Origin: JAFEDN01 sp963697455
Lineage (GTDB): Bacteria; Pseudomonadota; Gammaproteobacteria; Coxiellales; Coxiellaceae
Assembly (NCBI GenBank): GCA_963697455.1
Contig: CAVOOI010000029.1
Span: 59,242-123,241 of the forward strand
DNA: 64,000 bases
Direction: 5' to 3'
Within the stretch, counting starts at the first letter, position 1. Each line of letters opens with the position of its first letter. Below, one piece after another: positions 19,186-27,156 of this stretch. The notes beneath the pieces are model-generated. The model had not been told where the DNA came from and made no database searches. It saw nothing but the letters and a program-made list of their open reading frames with translations. Both the position numbers and the translations under genes were made by a program.

Positions 19186-20070
19186 ATGAAACAACTTGAA
19201 TTTTGGGAAAATAAAGTTTCCGAAAAAATTGTTAATATTTCTTCTATACCTAAACGTAGCCCTTTTCGCTATCCTGGAGGTAAGACATGGCTGATACCTA
19301 AAATACGCCAGTGGATGTTAAGTTTCTCTAGGAAACCCGAGTTGTTTGTCGAACCATTCGCGGGAGGGGGGATTGTAGGATTAACTACAGCATTTGAAGA
19401 CCTCGCAAACTCAATCATTCTAGTAGAAATAGATGAGCAAGTCGCTTCTGTTTGGGAAACTATTATCAATAATAAGAATGATGCTGAATGGTTAGCAAAT
19501 AAAATTGCTCATTTTGAACTAAATACGGAAACGGTTAAAAATTTATTCTCTCACTATTCTAATTCATATAAAGACATAGCGTTTAAAACAATTATTCAAA
19601 ATAGAATTAATCATGGAGGTATTCTTGCTAATGGTGCTGGAACTTTAAAAAAAGGAGAAAATGGGAAAGGCATCTTATCCAGATGGTACCCTCAAACACT
19701 AAAAAAAAGAATTCTTGAAATTTCAAAAATAAAAAATCCTATTTCCTTTATAAAAGGGGACGGCTTTCAAATAATCCAAGAACATATCAATAATAACGAT
19801 GTCGTTTTTTTTGTTGACCCTCCTTATACGGTATCTAGAAAGAAAGCCGGATCTCGCCTATATAAATACCATCAGGTTGATCATGAAAAATTATTTGAGT
19901 TAATGGCTAACGCAAAAGGAAATTTTTTGATGACATACGATAACGCAGAAGAGGTTCACTTATTAGCTAAGAAATATAAATTTGAAACACAGTTGGTTGC
20001 TATGAATAACACTCATCATGCAAAAATGTCAGAACTTTTAATAGGACGTGATCTAAGCTGGTTAAAATAA
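19186..20070 (+). CDS. D12-class DNA methyltransferase (Dam-like)
   Basis: 294 residues with the order of a Dam/D12-class amino-methyltransferase. FRYPGGKTWL near residue 27 and VEPFAGGGIVGL near 55 form the S-adenosylmethionine pocket, and VVFFVDPPYTVS near 207 is the catalytic DPPY. It would methylate the exocyclic amine of a base, usually adenine, in the site cut by the preceding NotI-like enzyme and so protect host DNA. I prefer the ATG just after the nuclease stop; an upstream in-frame TTG at 19129 would overlap the nuclease by 50 bases and add residues unlike the family. Confidence 0.88.
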   Translation: MKQLEFWENKVSEKIVNISSIPKRSPFRYPGGKTWLIPKIRQWMLSFSRKPELFVEPFAGGGIVGLTTAFEDLANSIILVEIDEQVASVWETIINNKNDAEWLANKIAHFELNTETVKNLFSHYSNSYKDIAFKTIIQNRINHGGILANGAGTLKKGENGKGILSRWYPQTLKKRILEISKIKNPISFIKGDGFQIIQEHINNNDVVFFVDPPYTVSRKKAGSRLYKYHQVDHEKLFELMANAKGNFLMTYDNAEEVHLLAKKYKFETQLVAMNNTHHAKMSELLIGRDLSWLK

Positions 20071-20092
20071 TACTAAACCTAGGGACAAGTAG

Positions 20093-21136
20093 ATGGATGT
20101 ATTGGAAATACTTATCAATAAGTTGTCAACAACTAAAAACAAATTTAAATCTTTAAATTTACAATCTCTTTTAGATGAGCTTGAGAAAAATACTCATGGA
20201 TCTGAAATGATCTGTCAAGATACTAATGACTACATCAATATTCTTAAAAACAGAGATTATAGAACAGGATTTGTAGGTAGAATTTTATATACTTATTCTG
20301 AGGCATTTTACCTGCTTGAAATATTTTTTGAAAAATGTTTATCAAAATTAGTACATTTTAGAGAAAAAAATATTGAAAAAATGCACAAAAACACCTTATT
20401 TTTAAGCTTATTAAGACTTTTAGGACGTTCTATTCTCATTGCAGGGGAAATAATTACACTTTTAAAAAATGGTTTCCCATCCGGAGCTTTGGGTCGATGG
20501 CGGACTTTATTTGAAACAAGTATTTTTTCAATGTTGATAGTCAGTAAAGGCGATTCTTTGGCAAAACAATATATGGACTACATAGATATAGAAACTTATA
20601 ATGAAGCTAAATTATACGCCGAACACAGCGAATTTCTAGAAATTGAAAAACATGAAATTAATATTCCTAAATTAAAAAAAAGAAAATTAGAATTGGAAAA
20701 ATTATATGGTAAAAATTTCTCGAAGCAAAACGGGTGGGTAATTAATTTTATTAAACTAGAAACCGGTAGACTTCCATCTATAAAAGAAATATTAATAGAG
20801 TTACAGCAAATGCACATGTACCCATATTACAAATTTTCTAATATCCCTGTACATGCCGGACCTAAAAATCTATTTTTCGATTTAGCTAAAATAAATGGAA
20901 ATATTGATGATAAAATTATTGCGGGTCCGTCTAATATAGGATTCACTGAACCAGCGCAATTAACTGCATTAAGTTTATATAATTCTGTTGGTTCTTTACT
21001 ATCAGTTAAACCGAAAGAAGAATATATCTTTGAGTTAATCTTTTTAAGAAATCAGATAAAAGCAATCGGGAAAAAATTCATGGAAATACAAAAACATATT
21101 GAAGATGAAGAAAAAAACAAAAAATTATTAAAATGA
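20093..21136 (+). CDS. DUF5677-like protein, third gene of the R-M cluster
   Basis: A 347-residue, mostly helical protein. The middle has SGALGRWRTLFETSIF near 133-148, and NIPVHAGPKN near 255, which resemble the conserved W/R and His positions of DUF5677 proteins, a family of unknown biochemistry often found in defence islands. The C-terminus is Lys/Glu-rich. It begins 22 bases after the methyltransferase stop, on the same strand and with the same AT-rich composition, so it probably travels with the restriction-modification pair. The family assignment is from memory of the motif and is moderate. Confidence 0.6.
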   Translation: MDVLEILINKLSTTKNKFKSLNLQSLLDELEKNTHGSEMICQDTNDYINILKNRDYRTGFVGRILYTYSEAFYLLEIFFEKCLSKLVHFREKNIEKMHKNTLFLSLLRLLGRSILIAGEIITLLKNGFPSGALGRWRTLFETSIFSMLIVSKGDSLAKQYMDYIDIETYNEAKLYAEHSEFLEIEKHEINIPKLKKRKLELEKLYGKNFSKQNGWVINFIKLETGRLPSIKEILIELQQMHMYPYYKFSNIPVHAGPKNLFFDLAKINGNIDDKIIAGPSNIGFTEPAQLTALSLYNSVGSLLSVKPKEEYIFELIFLRNQIKAIGKKFMEIQKHIEDEEKNKKLLK

Positions 21137-21259
21137 TTACTGACAAAAAATTAAAAACATCCAAGGAAAATGCGATTTAAAAAAATAAAAGCCAGAACAG
21201 CAGCAATATTCTCAATAATATATAAGCGATACATAATCAATAAAAATATTAAGATTTAG

Positions 21260-22259
21260 TTACTCATACTCATTAATATGAATATGAAATCTTCCCTCAT
21301 TAATTTGAGTTAGCGTTTCTCGATAACCAGGGAAAATACCTGCCGGTAAAAGTATTTTTGCAAAAGGATTGCGTATCAATAAAAAATCATTTCTACATTT
21401 TCCCCACTTAATAAATCCATATTGATCAGCATCTGGAAAAAACACATGACCATCATGCGAAATTAATATCGCACTAATCTGTGCATATTTTTCATTTGAG
21501 AAATAAGCAGTACATATATCTGATCCGTCCGCACTATTTTTTTTTCTTAAAGCTCTCCTCGTAAACATGATAAGGTTCACCCATTTTGACTTGACCGTTT
21601 TTGAGGTCAGAATAAATCGGAATAGTCATATTATGAGAGCATGGAAAAACACAGCTTATATCCACGCTGGGGATATGCGGTTGATTGAAGAAGGGGATCT
21701 TAGCCATCGAAACGGCAATAATAAAACCAGCATTCTCCCCAATTTGGCTCCTATAACTTGAATTATATTTATCCATTTTAGTTTTTATAGCACTGGTTAA
21801 ACGCTCCCTGTACTCTGAAATTGGCATAGGTCTTACTAAAGAATCTATCTCCTTCAGAGTAGTATTGATATTAGGGTAATGACTTGGATCGCTACCGCCG
21901 GCACACGTTGCTTCGCAATGAAATAGCTGACCCTGATAAGAAAAACAAAAATCCGGCTTGCTAGTATTTTTTTTAACTGGAAAATCAATCAACTGTAGAC
22001 CCTTTAGTGATTGGGAAGCTAAATACTGAATTAATGTTAACTCCCAAAGACGATCTATGCATTTTGCTGGAAATTGACTAACGAAATTTTCATCCAAATG
22101 AGATTGATACTTTTCAGCGAGTTGATTCCAATAAACCTTAGCTTCCTTATGCCAAGGGCATAATTCATCTTTAAAAGCCTTGTAATCATTGTCACCCTTT
22201 TCTCCACTAAAAAGATCCAAAGTAGAAGCTTTGGGCAAATCTAAAATAGGTGATGACAT
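21260..22259 (-). pseudogene. Frameshifted PD-(D/E)XK-like protein
   Basis: Two frames make one protein of about 330 residues. The first 238 residues run from the ATG at 22259 (SD AAGGAT) to a run of nine A's on the coding strand at 21537-21545, where a TAG stops the frame. With eight A's the frame would continue as NSADGSDICTAYFSNEKY to the stop at 21260. The first part contains SKPDFCFSYQGQLFHCEATC, a PD...ExT arrangement like nuclease-fold proteins that have lost the Lys. Function unknown. Homopolymer slippage, sequencing error and true loss are all possible; the second half keeps good coding character, so the change is recent or not real. Confidence 0.65.
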
Positions 22260-22345
22260 AAGTTATCCTTATTTAAATTATTTTTAACGATTCCAAAGAA
22301 AACCGCCAGAGTTTCTATTATTTTATTTTTCAGAAAAAATCTCTT

Positions 22346-22600
22346 TCATTCATTTAAATCAAACTCCTCCGGTGTTTGAACACGAAGCACATCACCATAA
22401 AAATCAATATCAAAAAATGGGTTTCTCGGCAAATTTAAAAGACGCCCTTCCTCATTACCTAAATAAATTTGATTCTCATGGCGATGAATCACCTCAATGT
22501 AACCGCCGACGCATTTTTGCATCAGCGCCAGACTTTCTTCAGGATCTACAGGAATGTCAATTTTTTTAACCGTTCCATCTGTTTTATACCAGGCAGCCAC
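22346..22600 (-). CDS. DUF3846-like plasmid protein
   Basis: 84 residues with a GTG start and the strong SD AAGGAG 7 bases before it. The pattern ALMQKCVGGYIEVIHRHE, followed by IYLGNEEGRLLNLPRNPFF, resembles DUF3846, a small family of unknown function common on plasmids and phages. It sits in a run of small minus-strand plasmid genes. Confidence 0.7.
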   Translation of the reverse strand: MAAWYKTDGTVKKIDIPVDPEESLALMQKCVGGYIEVIHRHENQIYLGNEEGRLLNLPRNPFFDIDFYGDVLRVQTPEEFDLNE

Positions 22601-22724
22601 CTTTAACTCCTTAATCTAGAATTAAAAAAAAACTTCCATCACAGAACCTATTTAAACACCTGAAGTGAATGGGTTGCAATCCAGCCACAGAATAATCCAA
22701 CAACACATGCCAACTCTCATGGGA

Positions 22725-22949
22725 TCAACGGCCAACGAAATGGGCGTATTTTTGTAACCTGTCCGCAATTTTTTGCTCTAAATCGCCCAATTTTGCCTTT
22801 AATAAAGTCTTCACTTGTATCCCATCACAATCACCCGTCACAAATCTTTCAATCTCCTCATTGATCTGTTTCCGATATTCGCTGATGATTTCATCACAAT
22901 CATGCGCTACTTGAATCATGGATCTGGTCAACTTGATGTCGGTACTCAT
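22725..22949 (-). CDS. Small hypothetical protein
   Basis: 74 residues, charged and probably helical, ending in LEQKIADRLQKYAHFVGR. The ATG has SD AAGGAGG 7 bases upstream and overlaps the TGA of the preceding small frame as ATGA, which indicates translational coupling. No family recognised. Confidence 0.65.
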   Translation of the reverse strand: MSTDIKLTRSMIQVAHDCDEIISEYRKQINEEIERFVTGDCDGIQVKTLLKAKLGDLEQKIADRLQKYAHFVGR

Positions 22950-23097
22950 TTCGATTCCTCCTTTGCAGAGTTTTCTCTATCGATTTCACTATCAGCATCC
23001 GTACCCGGCCCAGCTTCAGGCTTCTCCGATCTTAGCTCCGGACACTCTGAATAAAAACCCTCCTATAATCTTCTAAATGAAGCGTTAAATAAGCCAT
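22946..23097 (-). pseudogene. Small gene of about 50 codons with probable frameshift
   Basis: From an ATG with SD AAGGAG the frame reads MAYLTLHLEDYRR, then runs to an early stop as VFIQSVRS. One base further the sequence reads GFYSECPELRSEKPEAGPG and on to EESK, whose TGA overlaps the next gene's ATG as ATGA. That overlap argues that the second frame is the real one and that one base is missing in the GGG/TTTTT stretch around 23055-23061. The length of 152 bases fits a 51-codon gene minus one base. Function unknown. Confidence 0.4.
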
Positions 23098-23128
23098 TTT
23101 TTACTCCTTTCTTAAAATAGATTCGACA

Positions 23129-23151
23129 GGATCAGGGTATTACCCTGATCC
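23129..23151. terminator. Strong palindrome, possible terminator
   Basis: A perfect inverted repeat with 11-base arms (GGATCAGGGTA / TACCCTGATCC) around a single base. It lies just downstream of the J-domain gene on the minus strand, before the SD of the next small gene. Only a weak T-rich stretch follows, so it may be a processing or attenuation hairpin instead. Confidence 0.45.
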
Positions 23152-23159
23152 ATTTCTTT

Positions 23160-23191
23160 ATCCTCTGAACAGATCACACAATCCAGAGGAT
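23160..23191. terminator. Second hairpin after the J-domain gene
   Basis: ATCCTCTG and CAGAGGAT form an 8-bp stem with a 16-base loop, 11 bases beyond the J-domain gene stop. With the palindrome next to it, it forms a double hairpin between the two genes. Confidence 0.35.
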
Positions 23192-23201
23192 TTCACACTC
23201 T

Positions 23202-23708
23202 TTATGCGGTTACTCTGCGATGGATAATCTCTTCTTCCGTTGCCCGGCTACCATGAACCGAACGAATTTTTTCCATATTCCACGATTGACGATTACGAGA
23301 TCTATACTGCTCAGGCCGAAAATACCAACGCTGTTTATGCGGCGACCATAAAAAATGAGCGGATTTCAAAACTTCTTTATGTGGCCGGGTATCACCGCTT
23401 ACCCAAATCCACGCGCTGCATATTTCAATATCCAATCCTAGCCCTTTAATAGCGTTTAATGCGGTATTAAAGGCTTCACCGTAATCCGGAATGTCGCCGG
23501 CATGATCCTCTTGATTGATTTTATTGTCCGCATACGCCTGCTTGAGCACTTCGTAAGCGGCGTTAATCACCTGCATCATCTCCAACCCTGCCGGATTATG
23601 ATCCGGGTGGTATTTAGCAGCAGCGCGGCGGTAGTTTGTTTTGATATCGTCTAAAGTGATGGGATGTTGATGAAGGTTTAAAATAGAAAGCGCGTCCCTA
23701 ATTTGCAT
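23202..23708 (-). CDS. J-domain (DnaJ-like) protein
   Basis: 168 residues. The first 60 are a J domain, the partner that stimulates Hsp70 ATPase: RRAAAKYHPDHNP carries the invariant HPD near residue 34, preceded by DALSILNLH and followed by INAAYEVLKQAY. The remaining 100 residues (with SAWIWVSGDTRPHKEVLKSAHFLWSPHKQRWYF split over strands) lack the Gly/Phe and zinc regions of full DnaJ. Such short J-domain proteins occur on plasmids and phages. It is read from a strong promoter at 23780-23809. Its client is unknown. Confidence 0.88.
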   Translation of the reverse strand: MQIRDALSILNLHQHPITLDDIKTNYRRAAAKYHPDHNPAGLEMMQVINAAYEVLKQAYADNKINQEDHAGDIPDYGEAFNTALNAIKGLGLDIEICSAWIWVSGDTRPHKEVLKSAHFLWSPHKQRWYFRPEQYRSRNRQSWNMEKIRSVHGSRATEEEIIHRRVTA

Positions 23709-23779
23709 ACGTTCTCCTATACCCGATGGGTGTTTTTGTTTGGGTTAAGAGGCCAATCCTCTTGAACTCCATGGTATTA

Positions 23780-23809
23780 ACTCTAGCGGACCCAGGCACC
23801 CTTTGTCAA
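23780..23809 (-). promoter_or_regulatory. Sigma70 promoter for the J-domain operon
   Basis: On the minus strand TTGACA (23804-23809), an 18-base spacer and TAGAGT (23780-23785). The spacer ends CTGGGTCCGC directly before the -10, a string shared with the promoter at 27430-27458, so both are probably recognised by the same regulator. Confidence 0.65.
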
Positions 23810-23879
23810 GGTCAATTTAAACTATTTTATAAATCTCTTTTAATATTAATTAATTGATTTATTTTTAATTATTATATTT

Positions 23880-23899
23880 TGAGATATTTATTTATCTCA
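23880..23899. promoter_or_regulatory. Inverted repeat upstream of promoter
   Basis: TGAGATA and TATCTCA, 7-base arms with a 6-base gap, ending 7 bases before the -35 of the plus-strand promoter. A possible activator or repressor site. Confidence 0.35.
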
Positions 23900-23906
23900 T
23901 TTTCTA

Positions 23907-23935
23907 TTGACGCCCACCCCTTTCTGGCCTAAACT
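23907..23935 (+). promoter_or_regulatory. Sigma70 promoter embedded in an operator
   Basis: TTGACG (23907-23912), a 17-base spacer and TAAACT (23930-23935). The promoter is bracketed by TCTATTGA (23903-23910) and TCAATAGA (23938-23945), 8-base inverted arms that overlap the -35 and lie just after the -10, as in a repressor operator. Confidence 0.6.
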
Positions 23936-24000
23936 GTTCAATAGAAAGGCCGCTCAGGGAGAGCAGCCTAAAAAACCCCTTGGGTATAGGAGAAAATAAG

Positions 24001-24699
24001 ATGACGACCCATGATACTTTAGCCACTACCGCCACGACTCATTGCAATCAGCAATGCAAACCACCCTCAGCCAGCCTCATCCAGCCAGATGATCCAACAC
24101 CACCGATTCACCTGCACTTAGCCCAGCGTATTCGCCACCTTGAGCACTATTCGCTGAACAGCCATACTTTTTTGCGACATCCCAAGCTGACCGGGCAACT
24201 GCGCACCTTGCCAGATTTCCCTCTGTTTAAACGCGCCTATTTCGTAGAGCCTCCTGATCAGGTCACAAACGCTCTCTATTACGACCAGCTTGTCCGTAAT
24301 TGTTGGCACTTTTTTATAGAAGATTTGATTGCTGTCAGCGAGCAGGTGAAGCGTTGGATCTCGACCCTCGGACATCTGGCACCGACGCCCGTCATCGATT
24401 CCTTTCATGTAAATCCAAAAGGATGGGTGGAATACTGCGTGATCAGCGGTCTGCGCTGGGATTTTGTCTCCAATCCGGAACAGGCCAGTCAATGGACGAA
24501 ATACTTAGATTTACACGAGTTATTTTCCATCGACTCTCAAAAACAGATCCGAATTGAAGATGCGATTCCCGGCAGTCCGTTAATTGCCCTTTATATCCAA
24601 GACAATTCAAATACAGAGGGTCACAACGGTCAACTCTTTTGGTACAATCTGGATACCCGTGGCCGTGGCGAAATGACCGACGTACTGCGTTACCGATAA
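24001..24699 (+). CDS. Hypothetical plasmid protein
   Basis: 232 residues from the ATG after TATAGGAG; a TTG seven codons upstream is a poorer start. The first 40 residues are Thr/Pro/Gln-rich and probably disordered. The rest is a compact domain rich in aromatic residues (NCWHFFIEDLIAVSEQVKRW, PLIALYIQDN). No family recognised. It is first of two genes driven by the promoter at 23907. Confidence 0.7.
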   Translation: MTTHDTLATTATTHCNQQCKPPSASLIQPDDPTPPIHLHLAQRIRHLEHYSLNSHTFLRHPKLTGQLRTLPDFPLFKRAYFVEPPDQVTNALYYDQLVRNCWHFFIEDLIAVSEQVKRWISTLGHLAPTPVIDSFHVNPKGWVEYCVISGLRWDFVSNPEQASQWTKYLDLHELFSIDSQKQIRIEDAIPGSPLIALYIQDNSNTEGHNGQLFWYNLDTRGRGEMTDVLRYR

Positions 24700-24704
24700 C
24701 TGTT

Positions 24705-24738
24705 GGGAGGGACGCCTCCCTGGATTCCATCAGGGAGG
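24705..24738 (+). promoter_or_regulatory. Alternative hairpins over a ribosome site
   Basis: GGGAGG (24705-24710), CCTCCC (24715-24720) and a second GGGAGG (24733-24738) form two mutually exclusive stems. The second stem (CCTCCCTG / CAGGGAGG, 8 bp, 8-base loop) hides the Shine-Dalgarno of the next gene. This looks like a translational switch or coupling device. Confidence 0.5.
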
Positions 24739-24748
24739 CTTGCCCGAA

Positions 24749-25705
24749 ATGCTCGAAATGCGATTGATAAAAACTCAAAAAAAGATTCGGGTGGATGTGT
24801 TTCGTCGGTATAAAGCCATAGATCCAGCCACTCAAAAATCTAAATTCCATTTCAAACAACTCGGTTCTCTAGGGTCACTGCCTATCGATACCGATGATTT
24901 TCCAGCCTTATGGGAGCAACTGGAACCGGACGAAATCGTGCAACTCCACAATTGGCTGGCCGAAACCCGGTTCGGCGAATCCCTACAGGTGGATGTTGAT
25001 CAATTGGAAAAGGTATCCGTTCGAATACCAACACCCCTACTGACGGCATTGACCCGGTTATCTCTGGAGGCTGGCCGGGCGGGACTGGATTTTATCCCCC
25101 ATCAAATTATCCTCAATACCTTACTTCAGCAAGCGCGCCGGATTGAGGAACAGATTGACATTAAAAATGGTTTTCAGAGCGGCATCCTGGCTAAAGCCGG
25201 TGTACCCGCATTAACAGACACCCTGGAGGAAACAAACTGCGCTTCCGACCCGGAAAGTTATACTCTCTTTCAAACGCTGTTGAATTTAAAACAACCGGCG
25301 GGTAGAACCTGTACCGCATTAGAAGCGGCGGCGGCGCGGTACGGCAAGATCAAAAAAATAGCGCCACCGCAGCTCCGCGAATGGGCAGGGGACTCAAAAT
25401 ACAAAAGCACCCACAAAAGAATTAAAAAATGGTGTTATGCTATTGCCATTGATGTCCTGCATGAACAAGGCATTAACGCCACCCATTTTATGTCGCCGGC
25501 GCGAGTTGCGGATTTTTGGATCCGGCTAAACGCCTCTCGTTATTCAGTACTCGAAGCCCCGGCGGCATTTATTCGGCTTTTTGAGGTCGGCCCGGAACAC
25601 CATGCGGCTGTCATGAAGGCGATAGCGCACATTTACGACATACCCCCAGCCGTCGCTCAAGGCGCTTCATCAACGGCCATACCAAAACCAACAGAGGCCG
25701 AATAA
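24749..25705 (+). CDS. Hypothetical plasmid protein
   Basis: 318 residues from the ATG 10 bases after GGGAGG; other in-frame starts are the TTG at 24740 and the ATG at 24758. The N-terminal 80 residues include RVDVFRRYKAIDPATQKSKF and an acidic stretch. The middle has VSVRIPTPLLTALTRLSLEAG, reminiscent of a ribbon-helix-helix-type protein. A basic helical segment follows (STHKRIKKWCYAIAIDVL). It may be a DNA-binding maintenance protein, but I cannot name it. Its SD is buried in a hairpin. Confidence 0.6.
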   Translation: MLEMRLIKTQKKIRVDVFRRYKAIDPATQKSKFHFKQLGSLGSLPIDTDDFPALWEQLEPDEIVQLHNWLAETRFGESLQVDVDQLEKVSVRIPTPLLTALTRLSLEAGRAGLDFIPHQIILNTLLQQARRIEEQIDIKNGFQSGILAKAGVPALTDTLEETNCASDPESYTLFQTLLNLKQPAGRTCTALEAAAARYGKIKKIAPPQLREWAGDSKYKSTHKRIKKWCYAIAIDVLHEQGINATHFMSPARVADFWIRLNASRYSVLEAPAAFIRLFEVGPEHHAAVMKAIAHIYDIPPAVAQGASSTAIPKPTEAE

Positions 25706-25745
25706 CGCAACCTCTCATACCGAAACCGTTGCGGGAGGACTTAAA

Positions 25746-25830
25746 ATCCAGCGTTAATTTTTGCACCCTCAGTACCACTGAAAATTCATTCGCCGGGTTT
25801 CTCTTCCTTATTCGCAGGAAATATTAAAAT
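25746..25830 (-). pseudogene. Decayed duplicate of the next gene's 3' end
   Basis: This stretch aligns base by base, at roughly 70% by eye, with 25866-25950, the 3' end of the adjacent gene. In that frame it still reads ETRRMNFQ against KTRRVDFQ but contains several stops. It is a remnant of a tandem copy. Confidence 0.6.
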
Positions 25831-25847
25831 ACTCGACAGTCAAAAAT

Positions 25848-26243
25848 TTAATAGGGCGATGGTTGAAATTCAGCATTAATTTGGATGCCTTTTGTAGTCA
25901 ATTGAAAATCCACGCGCCGAGTTTTTCTTTCCCATTCATGGGGGATATCAACACGCCACATAATTTGGCATTTAACACAACCTTTAGAAGCACGACCTAA
26001 TTGATAACCCTTGATGCCATCCGATGACAGGATGACCCATTTTCGTGGATTATCATCGTCTATAAAAAGTCGAATTCTAGAGTTTTCGTCTATCGCCAGA
26101 TTCTTTAAAACTTGTTTACCGATGTAAATCACCAGTCCCGATTTACCCTCACCCCAATACGAGAAACAAACCCGAATGATTTCGGGAATGTTTTTCAGCG
26201 AGGAACGATGACGAATAGGTCGCACTTCTCTCCATTCAGACAT
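25848..26243 (-). CDS. Hypothetical plasmid protein
   Basis: 131 residues from the ATG (MSEWREVRPIRHRSS), 22 bases past the stop of the gene before it; a longer reading overlapping that gene is less likely. It contains SGLVIYIGKQVLKNLAI and RIRLFIDDDNPRKWVIL, a beta-rich pattern, and a CVKC pair near 100. The SD is weak (GAGAGC). No family recognised. It is last of a four-gene operon from the promoter at 27430. Confidence 0.55.
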   Translation of the reverse strand: MSEWREVRPIRHRSSLKNIPEIIRVCFSYWGEGKSGLVIYIGKQVLKNLAIDENSRIRLFIDDDNPRKWVILSSDGIKGYQLGRASKGCVKCQIMWRVDIPHEWERKTRRVDFQLTTKGIQINAEFQPSPY

Positions 26244-26265
26244 ACTGTTTAGCTCTCTAAATTGA

Positions 26266-26712
26266 TCAATCAAACAAAGGTCCCTCAAACTTGGTTTCCG
26301 CTTCAATAATACGACCCAAATGGTGCGGATAAACATCTTCATGTTCAGCGATTAAACGAAGCGAGGCACCGAATGGGTTCTTGTGAAAAAACTTCATTTT
26401 ATATAAATCCGTTTCTTTATCGTATTCGATTTGTATACAGTTAATTTTAAGATACCCCTTAAGATATAAACGGATACCATTGAGACTGTAGAGTTTCTTT
26501 TGTAACCGTGTGATGATGTATAAATGCGCCAAAGGGTCGATATTGGTTATAATCTCTTCTTCGAGCGGGTCTATGAGAAAGTAGTAAGTACATTCCGCTT
26601 CCACAAACTTTCCCCATTCATCTGAAAAGATCAAATGTGCTTTGTTTTTCATTGATTCTTTAATGATTGGAAGAGATTTTCTTAAATTATCCTGATCAAC
26701 GGTGATCAACAT
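26266..26712 (-). CDS. Hypothetical protein, paralogue of the next gene upstream
   Basis: 148 residues from the ATG with SD AGGAG. The second half (INCIQIEYDKETDLYKMKFF, then LRLIAEHEDVYPHHLGRIIE) matches the 116-residue protein encoded just upstream (INRVQIDYDAGMDLYQMKFF), so the two come from a duplication. The first half is not shared. Function unknown. Confidence 0.65.
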   Translation of the reverse strand: MLITVDQDNLRKSLPIIKESMKNKAHLIFSDEWGKFVEAECTYYFLIDPLEEEIITNIDPLAHLYIITRLQKKLYSLNGIRLYLKGYLKINCIQIEYDKETDLYKMKFFHKNPFGASLRLIAEHEDVYPHHLGRIIEAETKFEGPLFD

Positions 26713-26762
26713 ATTCACTCTCCTGATAAAAAATATTTTTAAAACAGCAGCGAAACTCCCTG

Positions 26763-27113
26763 CTAAACAGGCGCATATTGTTCGGCAATCTGAATTCGCA
26801 CAGGCCCTAAAAAAAGACCGGTTTCGGATTCAATCCTATCGCACAGTTGATCCGCATAAACATCGTCATATTCAGAAACTAAATTGAGAGAAGCTTTAGA
26901 TGTCGACACGCAAAAAAACTTCATCTGGTATAAATCCATTCCTGCATCGTAGTCAATTTGGACGCGATTAATTTTAGAGCATCCGTGAATATCAAAACGA
27001 ATGCCGTGGTCATTGAAAATCAGTTGTCGAGTACCTAACATTAATCGTAACAAACCGGCACCCCCTAACTGATCGATAATCGTTTTTACAATCTCATTCA
27101 TTTTTTGATTCAT
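26763..27113 (-). CDS. Hypothetical protein, paralogue of 26266-26712
   Basis: 116 residues from ATG with SD GGGAG 6 bases away; the longer in-frame reading adds residues outside this SD. It shares the motif DLYQMKFF and the end region SEYDDVYADQLCDRIESETG with its neighbour. No cysteine-metal or catalytic pattern seen. Operon member. Confidence 0.65.
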   Translation of the reverse strand: MNQKMNEIVKTIIDQLGGAGLLRLMLGTRQLIFNDHGIRFDIHGCSKINRVQIDYDAGMDLYQMKFFCVSTSKASLNLVSEYDDVYADQLCDRIESETGLFLGPVRIQIAEQYAPV

Positions 27114-27156
27114 AAAAAACTCCCGATAAATTGAAGCTAAAGTCAACAAGACCGCC

